Assembly: GCA_946807835.1 (NCBI GenBank)
Contig: OX327697.1
Location: 18,052,001 to 18,116,000, forward strand
Reading direction: 5' to 3'
Source: Ailanthus altissimus
Taxonomy: Eukaryota > Streptophyta > Magnoliopsida > Sapindales > Simaroubaceae
Length of the DNA: 64,000 bases
The notes under the pieces were generated by a model. It was not told the DNA's origin. It saw only the letters and a program-made list of their open reading frames with translations, and ran no database searches. The position numbers and the translations under genes were made by a program. This document shows, piece after piece, positions 55,615 to 64,000 of the stretch; the stretch's first letter is position 1, and each line of letters starts with the position of its first letter.

Positions 55615-57880
55615 AAATATTAAAACTATATTAATATTTTAAATCTTATTATTTATTTAAAAATTTTTAAAAAACTTTTTCCAACAGTCCCCTACAAAAC
55701 TGTAGACATAGAGGTAAATATGTAAAATTTAACTTTTAAATTACAATCTAGCCATTTTTGATAAGTCACCCTCTCCTCAGAGGTGATTTCATAAAAAATT
55801 CTTGTGGGTATACACTAATTTATCATATATCTAAGTTTTTCAAAATTGAAAACAATTCTCAGATTCATCAATCAGTCTCTATAATTTTCTGCGCCTTTAA
55901 ATTGGTTCGCATATAATATACGTGTCAACGGATTAGATGAAGTCATTTTATCTTCACAAGAGAAAATAAGAGATGTTAGCAGAAAATAAATATTTCAATC
56001 ACTAATTTTTATTTTAAATTAAGGATATAATCAAATTATATATTTTTAAATCTAAAATACCCTCCCACTACATTACATAATCCCTTAAATCTCTTAAAAG
56101 AGAAAACAACAAATTTAAACTCTTTAAATTGTACAGCAGGAAATAGATCTATTTAGCATTTTACTCAGGCCTCACGCTTTAGCAATATTGGCCATTGTAA
56201 AATTCAAAAGATAGACAACTCTTATCAATTGTATTTTATGTAACTCTTATCACTAATCTTAAATACACCTTATCCTCACGATTTAGCAATAGATATACAT
56301 CTTTTTTATTTTTTACTCTCTCATAATGATACATGAAAAATAAATAATATAAATAATTAATAAACCTCCACATTTCATAAAATTCTTAAGATTACTATAA
56401 TTTCTTGAAATAAATAATTTAAACTATATCATGCCATCATAGTAATACTTTCATTACCCTTAAAGTCATATTTATTTGCACATATACTTATGTGATGCAT
56501 ATTAGTTGTCAAATTAAAAACATTAAAATATAATAACTATCCACAATTATTTCACAATTAAATATATTAAAAATAGTAAAGTTGTTATCAATGCAATATG
56601 ATTTGCAAGAAAATATATAACTATTTAATATTTAATCACATATAATGTATAGAATGACAATCAACTATTAAAATAATTATATAAAAAATCTAGCACATTA
56701 TTTGAATTATTTAATAGCTCAAAAATTATCTTTTAACCTACTTAGATTAACATTTGTTTGCAAAAATTTTAATTTGTGTAACTCTTATCCCCATAAAATA
56801 TAGTACCACATGTATTTTATAATATATATATACTCGAACTAGATGATTTATAACCATGAATGCATATTTTTTAAGAATGTTATTTATAACATTTATAAGA
56901 TCTACATATAAATTAACATTTCAGGAACAAAATGTATATTAAAATTAATACATAATAAAATTAAACTTAGAGAGTTAATACATATTTGACATATGTCAAA
57001 TTGATATGATCACAAATTAATCAATCAATAAATAATGTGATAATGTTTCAATGTTCTTTATTTAAATACTCAATATAAAATAATAACACTAACAACTCTT
57101 GCAAATATAATAACAATCAATAAACATATAATACTCTATGGCATGCCTTTATATGTTCAAGGTCGAATTTTTCTCACTCTCTTCTATATTTTATTTTATT
57201 ATGATTGTTGATAATCTTATCTTATGAATATTTGACAATATATGTTTATATAAATGATTGAGTTATTTTTTAGACTAAATATCTATATGACTCAAAGATT
57301 CAATCTTATACTCGTAGCCATTCTCCTCGACGAGCATAATCATCGAAAAATTATACCAAGTCTCTATTGCCAAGTTGGTCAAAACACAAAATGAAAATGT
57401 GTATACTTTTAAATAGTATATATACACTTATACATATGCATATTCTTTATTCACACACATCTTTAAAACCCCTCTTCATTTCTCTTTTTTTTTCTTTCTA
57501 GACACTCTATAAAAAATGATTAGCATCCTTTTATATAGTGATAGATAAGGTTTAAAGTATTAAAAATAATATTAAATTAGTATTATTATAATTTAAAATT
57601 TTTTGTAACTCTTAGAATTAATTTTAATATTTAATAAGAATAATTTAATATATTACAACTCTTAAAATATTTTAAAATAAATAATTTCCAAATAATAATA
57701 ATATTATAAATTAATATTTGTAACTCTCAAATATTTAATATAAATTTAATCGCTAATTTAAATATTATAATCATTATATAATAATAAAAAAATAATTTAA
57801 AATATTAAAACTATATTAATATTTTAAAATTTATTATTTATTTAAAAAGTTTTACAAACTTTTCTCCAACATATTCATCT
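55615..57880. repeat. Region bounded by a 70-bp direct repeat, possible non-autonomous element
   Basis: attaaaactatattaatatt followed by ttattatttatttaaaa and cttt..ccaaca occurs at about 55619-55687 and 57808-57875 in the same orientation. Sequence between is AT-rich, non-coding and contains several 'gtaactct' words. The direct repeats may be parts of LTRs of a small non-autonomous retroelement, but no PBS, polypurine tract or target duplication was found. Confidence 0.35.
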
Positions 57881-58391
57881 TTTAACACAACTGCCTAAAG
57901 AATTTTGACAATTTTAAAATGCTTAAACAACATTCTTAAACAGCCTTACCAGCAGCAAAAGAAAGAAATTATTGCATCAAATTAGAGTGCAATCACAATT
58001 TGGTGGAATAACTTGTAATTAATTAAATTTTAAAATATTTGGGTCTTGGTAGAAATTGTTGAACTTGGTTGGAAACCAATTCCCGTGTCCTGTGGTTCTC
58101 TACGAAGTTTACATGAATTATCGATTAATTTTATTGGTCAATAAGAAGTACAAGTTAAATGAGATTTAATTATGGAATAAAATAAAGTCATATATTCCTT
58201 TAATGAGATTATCATTCTTTTCTATTAAAATATGGAGAGTTATTTTTTAAAATAGATTTATGCTTATTTATGGTAAGCGAGATTGAACTCTTACAAAAGA
58301 TTTCTCTCATTTTGTGTGGTTATTGAAACAAAAGGAAAGCATAGCGGAAAAGAGAGACAGGGTTGCAATCATAAAAAGAAAAAAAAAATAC

Positions 58392-58884
58392 TGTAGCAAA
58401 CGTAATAATTTTAAGTATATAATATAATTATATATAGAATTTATGTAATTTGATAATTTATTTATATTTATAGTAGATTAAGATCTTACTCTTTTATATT
58501 ATATTATAAGATACTTATAAAATATGCTTTTTATAAGAAAGAGTTCAAAAATTCATAAATTTTTTTTTAAATTACTCTCACTTGTAATTTAAAATTTTTT
58601 CTCTCACTAAAAATCATTAAAATTTGATGTGATCACTAAAATATTATTAAGACTTCTTATGATGTATTTACAAGCCAGCTAAAACCCTTTATATAGGTCT
58701 TAAATATCTTAGGTTATTTCTAAACCTAGTGAGATTTAGTTTAAAAAGTTTTATTTTACTTAATAAATAAATTAAGATACTAATTTATAAAGTCTTATTT
58801 CATTTAGGATGTAAATTAGGTTATTAATTTATAAAGTCCTATTTTATTTGGATTATTGATGATTTTTTTGATTAACTTTTTACA
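58392..58884 (-). repeat. 3' LTR of the copia element
   Basis: It starts TGTAGCAAACG on the plus strand and ends ACTTTTTACA at 58884, about 493 bp. Three copies of a 44-bp unit (gtyytattt...ttaatttataaa) lie from about 58749 to 58855. The 5' LTR has four copies, so the arrays have changed independently. Confidence 0.8.
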
Positions 58885-58984
58885 AATTCATTCTTTGATT
58901 CAAAATCATACACGAAGCATCTAAGATTTCTTATCTCCGTATCTTCGGTCATCCTCACATAGTAGTGACTCTACTTAAGTCCTT

Positions 58985-59345
58985 ACATAGGACGAACTTA
59001 ACTAAAGATAGTGGCTTAGTCAACATATCAGCAAGATTTTCAGACGACTTAATCTTCATTAGACTAATTACACTACTTTGGACAATCTCTCAAATATAAT
59101 GGAGTCACACATCAATGTGTTTAAACCTCTCATGAAACACTTTATGCTTACTTAGGTGTATGGCACTTTGGCTATTACAATATGCACTGGTGTTAACATC
59201 TTTAATAGCCATTATCTCCGTATATATGTCTTTCAATCACACAGCTTCTTTTATAGCTTCACCAATAGCTATGTACTCCGCCTTTGTGGTAAACAATGCA
59301 ATCACATATTGTAGAATTAATCTCTAACACAAACTACATCCAAAT
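58985..59345 (-). pseudogene. Copia RNase H
   Basis: The minus strand from 59345 reads VIALFTTKAEYIAIGEAIKE, AVWLKDIY, then NTSAYCNSQSAIHLSKHKVF, FHERFKHIDVWLHYI, and near 59060-58990 MKIKSSENLADMLTKPL. All blocks of copia RNase H are present, including the DMLTKPL tail. A few stops interrupt it. The D of the canonical YCDSQSA block is N here (YCNSQSA). Confidence 0.85.
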
Positions 59346-59749
59346 GTTGTAAATACATAACCCGTCAATAATTATTTTTTGCCTAGATCACTTGCATAAT
59401 ATAAGTCGACGTATGCTCTTACCACTTCATTCTCATTCTCAGTCCTTTTATAAATCAATTCATGATCTATCGTTCCCTTGAGATATCTCAAAATCTATTT
59501 CACTGTAAGCTAGTGATCCTTACCTAGATTTGTCATGTATCTATTTACCATACTCACAGCTTGTCATCTATCAGGTCTCGTGTAAACTATCGCATACATG
59601 ATGCTTCCCACAGCTCTTGCAAATGGTACTTTATTCATCTATAGTTTCTCTTCTTTGGATGTCGATGATTGTGATGCTGAAAGTTTGAAATACATGGTTA
59701 AGGTGTGGAAACAGCTTTTGCATTGGACATACCAAACTTCTCTAGGATC

Positions 59750-60480
59750 TTGAGTATATATCGTTGTTGTAACAAGAAGATAAAATCTCTTCTTTTTATA
59801 TTTAATATCCTTTTTGCTACTCTCAAATCCTTCATTTCAAACTCGCCACTCAACTGCTTATTGAGTTTCTTTATTTCTTCTATATTTTTTTACATACAAA
59901 CATGTCATTTACGTACATAAATAAATACATCATCTCACTAGTCATGCTCTTAAGTACATATATCTGTCACATTTACTTTTATTAAACCCATAAATCATCA
60001 TAAACTTATCAAATCTTTCACACAACAGTCTAGGTGATTGCTTTAACCCATATAATGACTTCTTCAGTAAACAAGCATTCTTTTCTTTTCGTTGCTCTAC
60101 AAACTTCTACGACTATGCCATGTCTATCATTTCTTTATGATCCTATGTAAAGAAGCTGTCTTTATATCAATCTGCTCTAGATGTAAACAAGGTTTGCACA
60201 CATAGCTAACAAATTTTTAATGGATATATATTTGATGATTGGAGAAAAAATCTCAAGAAAGTCTACTCCCTATCTTTAAGTAAAACCTTGTATAGCTAGC
60301 CTAACTTTGAATCTTATAGGCTTTACCCTTGGTATCCCCTCTTTATCTTTATACACCCACTTGTACTCCACTAATTTCTTTTAAAGTCTCTCTACCAACT
60401 CCTATGTATTATTCTTCATAAGAAAACTAATCTCTTCTTCTATGACCTACTATCATTTATCATTATTTTCATTTTTTATA
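59750..60480 (-). pseudogene. Copia reverse transcriptase with altered YVDD box
   Basis: The minus strand from 60400 reads WVYKDKEGI, KPIRFKVRLAIQGF, GVDFLEIFSPIIKYISIKNL (60300-60230), a damaged LDVKTAFL region (60190-60120), then KRKECLFTEEVIIWVK (60090-60045), QSP-like remains, and MMYLFMYVNDMFVC (59930-59895). The catalytic box YVDDM reads YVNDM, codon AAT at 59909-59907, which should abolish polymerase activity. Stops and small deletions lie around 60050-60200. Confidence 0.84.
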
Positions 60481-60929
60481 ACCTCACCATATATTTTAAG
60501 CTCATCAAATTCAATAGTATAAGCATAATTAAAGGTATGAGCATCCATATCTGCTTGGCCACACTTAATTGGCGAGTTAATCATTCTCCTTAACTTATTT
60601 TTAGCTAGCTGGCATTATTGCAGTTCCATCTCAAAAGTTTTAGTCTTTTTTTGGGTAGACGTGGAGAAATTCGCCAGTGTCTTTGGCTTAACATTAAGGA
60701 TCTTCTTATTAAAATGCTGATTTTGGAGCATATCAGATCTATAACCAGACTCTACTTCAACATCAATTAACTCGGGTGCTAAGTCTTCTTTGGGCGCAGG
60801 TTCATCTTTCTCATCTTCTTAGGAGGCTTTCAACATCATCGTCTCATCAAATGTCACATCACGATTTATGATACTCCTTAGTAGTGTCAAATATCTACAC
60901 TATACCTTATATCCTATCACACCTTCAAG

Positions 60930-61660
60930 ATACCTTATAAATATTTACTTGATAGTTCTAAGTTCTAATTTCCACTACTTCACATGAACAAAGGCTGGGC
61001 AACCAAATATTTTAAGGTGGTTATACTTGGGAGAGTTTCCAAACTATTTATCTTTTGGGATCTTGAAGTCTATCGTCGATAAAGGACTTATATTAATCAA
61101 ATAAATTGTAGCCATCACAACTTTACCCATAAACATCTTGGATATCTTTACATTGGTAAGCATTTATCTAACATTTTTAAGTAAAATCATATTCATTCTC
61201 TCAGCTACATCATTCTACTGTAGTGTTAATCTCACAGTTCTATGCCTTACAATTTCATGTTTAGCACAAAACTCTCTATTGCAAAACTCAAGGCCATTGT
61301 CAATCTTTAGCCTCTTCACCTTTTTGCTTGTCTGATTTTCAACAAGAGCCTTCCAAGTCTTGAACGTGTCAAACACTTAATCCTTACTTTTTAACACTTA
61401 TACCCACAGTTTCCTCAAATAGTCATAAATAAAATGGAGAAAATACATAGTTCCACCATAAGTCGCTGCCTACACTGGTCCCCAAAGATCCGAGTATATG
61501 TAGTCAAGAGTTCTCTTAGTCTCATTCTCATTAGTACTTAACCTTACTCTATGTGCTTTCTCTAGCACACAATACTCATAAAACTCTAATGGCTTGAACT
61601 TATAATCACCAAATATTTATTGACTAAATAACTCATTTAGGTTTCTCTTACCTAAGTGTA
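60930..61660 (-). pseudogene. Copia integrase
   Basis: From 61660 the minus strand reads HFRLVHLGKRNLNELFSQ, then FYEYCVLEKAHRVRL (the His/Cys finger, with C to Y in the first Cys), TLDYIYSDLWGPV (first Asp, about 61490), RLKIDNGLEFCNREF (second Asp, about 61300), and NDVAERMNMILLKNVR (Glu, about 61200). It continues to HLKIFGCPAFVHVK near 60980. All three catalytic acidic residues are readable, but the frame is stopped at several places. Confidence 0.87.
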
Positions 61661-61673
61661 CTAGTCTAAAATG

Positions 61674-61984
61674 TTATAACTTTATTTGCATATTCTCATT
61701 ATCTATAGAGAATAATGCATGACCACTTATAACCTCTCCCTTTAGCATATAAACATCTTTACGCTTCTCACCTCTCATTACAACTATGAAACCCCTTAGT
61801 ACTCTCAAAACCCCTTCGTCAATCCTGATGGAACACCTATTCTCATCATCTATAGAGAATAATGCATAACCACTTATAACCTCTCCATTTAGCTTATAAA
61901 CACCTTTAGGCTTCTCACCTCTCATTACAACTATGAAACCCTTTAGTACTCTCAAAATCCCTCCGTTAATCCTGATGGAACACC
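61674..61984 (-). repeat. 147-bp in-frame tandem duplication before the integrase
   Basis: tctatagagaataatgcat starts at 61702 and again at 61849, an offset of 147 bp (49 codons). The open segment 61674-61955 therefore has two copies of RVLxGFIVVMRGEK, VYxLxGEVISG and ALFSID. The frame stays open over both copies. The matching part of the related element (11600-11700) has one copy. Confidence 0.93.
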
Positions 61985-62289
61985 TATTCTAATCTAAGGT
62001 TCCTAGTGAGATCAAGTTTCTCTTAAGGTTAGGAACATACCTAACATCTAGCAATTCTCTCACTCACCCATCATGCAACCTAAGTTTAATAGTACCGATT
62101 CCTATCACTTGACAAGCAACGTCATTGGCCATTAACACCTTAGCACTAATGGACTGAAAATTTACAAACCATGACTTATATTGGCACATGTAAAAAGTAC
62201 AACAAGAATCAAGAACCCAATATTTAGTATTCTTGCCATCAGTAATGACTAGAGTCTATGTATTATCGTAGTTATCATCATAGGCAAAC

Positions 62290-63190
62290 GTAGCATTCAC
62301 TTTTTTCTTGCCTTGTACTTTCTTCTTCGGACAGTCCTTTATGAAGTGCCTATCTTTCTTGCAGTAATAGCACTTCCTAGGAGTCATAGAATTAATCTTG
62401 AGCATTTCTTCTTTCCATCTCTATTTGAGAACTTTCCTTTTGCAGATAAACCTTTTGTATTGCTCTTAATCTACTTTCCCAATAACTTTGAATTTAATGA
62501 TGATTTCACATCATTCATCGTTAAACTCTCTTTGCCGTAGAGTAGTATATCAATAAAGCTCTCATAACTTCACAAAAGTAAATTTAGCAAGATGATCGCC
62601 TTATCTTCATATTGATAGACTCAATATCAATAATGATCTTCTTAAAGGCATTTATATAGTCTTTCATCTGGCGTAGAGTAATATATCAATAAAGCTCTCA
62701 TAACTTCACAAAAGTAAATTTAGCAAGATGATCGCCTTATCTTTATATTCTATCTTTATATTGATAGATTTAATATCAATAATGATCTTTTTAAAGGCAT
62801 TTATATAGTTTTTCATCGGTGTTCTCTTTAATATGGACAACTGATACAGCTTCTTTTTTATATGCAACATGTTGGCCAATGGTTTTCATATGTAAAGAGA
62901 ATCAAGCTTCTTCCATAGACCAATTGTTGTACTCTCATCTGCTACTTCCCTTAAGATTTCATTACTCAATGATAGAACGATTAAACTGTAAGCTATTTCT
63001 TGAATGTCTCTTTTTTTTACTTCAATCTTAAATAACTCTAACGTCTTCTCTTTTTCATTGAAAAGAGCTGCAATCCCCTTTAATATTGAGCATAATCATT
63101 AGATCACTAACAATGCTTTCACCTTGAGCTTCCACGGATTAAAGTTATTTATCCTGTTGAATTTTTTTACCTCATACTTGGGTGCAATCA
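62290..63190 (-). pseudogene. Copia gag with intact zinc knuckle
   Basis: The minus strand at about 62380-62320 reads RKCYYCKKDRHFIKDCPKKK, a complete C-X2-C-X4-H-X4-C zinc knuckle. Upstream, 62880-62470 has the same gag core as at 12384-12638 (LYQLSILKRT, YESFIDILLYGKESL-like wording) but is disturbed by a 136-bp duplication. The N-terminal part up to 63190 carries stops. Gag would package element RNA in virus-like particles. Confidence 0.8.
62537..62815. repeat. 136-bp tandem duplication in copia gag
   Basis: gtagagtartatatcaata starts at 62537 and again at 62673. ctcataacttcacaaaagta recurs at 62561 and 62697, so the offset is 136 bp. The second copy has a small further insertion (tattctatctt) near 62746. 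As 136 is not a multiple of three, it breaks the gag frame. Confidence 0.92.
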
Positions 63191-63209
63191 TGTCTTTTCT
63201 TTGAACTAA

Positions 63210-63221
63210 GCTTTGATACCA
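63210..63221 (-). other. Copia primer-binding site
   Basis: The minus strand reads TGGTATCAAAGC, identical to the site at 12967-12978 in the related element and close to the initiator tRNA-Met wording. It lies eight bases from the LTR. Confidence 0.92.
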
Positions 63222-63228
63222 ATTTTTT

Positions 63229-63777
63229 TAAAGTGGAAGTAATAATCCTATATATATAACACAGCCATAAAGTAATTAAGATTAAATTAGAGATAGAAAA
63301 TAGAAGAAAATAATTAGAATTTATGTAGTTCTGCAACTTGTCTACTTCTACGGCGGATCAAGATCTCGCTCTCTTATTATTGTATCACAAGGCACTCACA
63401 AAGAACTCTCTAAATTATTCTCACTTGTAATTTAAGAGTTTTCTCTCATTAAGAATCACAAAGATCACTAAGATATATTGTAATTACTAAGATATCACTA
63501 AGACTTCTTATGATATATTTACAAGCCAATTAAGACCCTTTATATAGGCTTTGGATGTCTTAGATTATTGCTAAACTTAGTGGGATTTAGTTTAGGAAGT
63601 CTTATTTCACTTAGGATATAAATTAGGATATTAATTTATAAAGTCCTATTTCACTTAGGATATAAATTAGGATATTAATTTATAAAGTCCTATTTCACTT
63701 AGGATATAAATTAAAATACTAATTTATGAATTCTTATTTCACTTAGAATTATAGATATTTTTTTAATCAACTTTGCA
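63229..63777 (-). repeat. 5' LTR of the copia element, with a 44-bp array
   Basis: It runs from about 63229 (the expected TG start is lost) to ACTTTGCA at 63777, about 549 bp. It has the block tttatgtagttctgcaact... ctacggcggatcaag shared with the other copia LTRs. At 63601, 63645, 63689 and 63733 a 44-bp unit begins, four copies (the last partial), almost identical in the middle two. Confidence 0.82.
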
Positions 63778-64000
63778 TTAAAAAAAAATTCTTTAACTTT
63801 CTTGCAATTTTGTGAAACTCTTATGCACTAGGTTCCAATTTTTTGTTTTTTTTAAAATTGTGATTAGATTGAGATTTTTGGAGTTTCTTTTGATCAAATA
63901 ACATAGAGTAGGAGAGAGAAAGTTAAAGCATTGAATTTAAAGGTAGGCGTGAGCATTATTTTTGAATCCGACTCGTCTCAAAATTTTGAGTCGGAACGGG
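63778..64000. other. Right edge, possible DNA-transposon end
   Basis: No gene. At 63944-63956 the plus strand reads TAGGCGTGAGCAT and then gactcgtctcaaaattttga, a form resembling the starts of hAT-like elements (compare the terminus at 36709-36721). The window ends before a partner end could be seen. Confidence 0.35.

Larger units (their letters stand above)
58392..63777 (-). mobile_element. Nearly complete Ty1/copia element with two LTRs
   Basis: It is bounded by a 5' LTR (63777-63229) and a 3' LTR (58884-58392) on the minus strand. Inside are the PBS (63221-63210), gag (63190-62300), protease (about 62280-61960), pre-integrase and integrase (61960-60930), a linker (60900-60500), RT (60480-59750) and RNase H (59340-58990), in standard copia order. 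The two LTRs share long blocks, such as acaagccarytaaraccctttatatagg. They have diverged clearly, so the insertion is old. No obvious 5-bp target duplication remains (AATAC left, TTAAA right). Confidence 0.88.

Noticed and set aside
63601..63745. CRISPR-like regular repeats
   Set aside because: The 44-bp units are directly adjacent with no spacers and lie in a plant LTR.
1..64000. tRNA, rRNA or snoRNA genes
   Set aside because: I looked for tRNA-like B-box words and rRNA wording and found only the primer-binding sites of retroelements.

Overview
The window is nuclear DNA from a flowering plant, most likely a dicot. It is strongly AT-rich, holds one spliced plant gene of the AVT1 vacuolar amino-acid transporter family, and is otherwise dense in Ty3/gypsy (Athila and another clade), Ty1/copia, LINE and foldback remnants. 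The primer-binding sites are typical of plant elements: copia elements match initiator tRNA-Met and the Athila element has the TGGCGCCGTTGCCGG type. I saw no bacterial, organellar, tRNA or rRNA genes and no CRISPR array. The species cannot be named from this sequence.

Layout. Bases 1-10572 are most of a minus-strand Athila-like element: 5' LTR 9033-10572, PBS, gag, protease, RT, RNase H, integrase, then a further transposon-protein ORF at 1-1016. Its RT is split by a related solo LTR (4799-6246) with a perfect CTTAC target duplication. The Athila element cuts a minus-strand copia element (10573-13488). Then come a LINE 3' end (about 14600-16210), a copia RT scrap (16430-17060), long AT-rich sequence, a gypsy gag relic with its PBS (20650-22064), an LTR-like block, and a copia LTR relic near 26150-26790.

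The one cellular gene is AVT1-like, 29218-52690 on the plus strand. I reconstruct 12 coding exons and an open frame of 536 codons. One intron (34007-34085) has U12-type signals. The intron before exon 11 is 14.6 kb and packed with at least six copia fragments in both orientations. The intron before exon 10 carries a 1.1-kb foldback element with long terminal inverted repeats and a near-perfect 9-bp target duplication.

Downstream, 52691-58391 is mostly AT-rich non-coding DNA with two GC-richer hairpins and a direct-repeat pair that may bound a non-autonomous element. Bases 58392-63777 are a nearly complete minus-strand copia element with both LTRs, of the same family as the one at 10573-13488. 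It is inactive as read, with several stops and a YVDD to YVND change in RT.

I found no convincing new multi-gene system. The observations most worth following up are the non-GT-AG intron in AVT1, the nested transposons in its giant intron, the foldback element, GC-rich word islands recurring in LTRs of unrelated superfamilies, and repeated internal tandem duplications (two of exactly 147 bp) in the retroelements.
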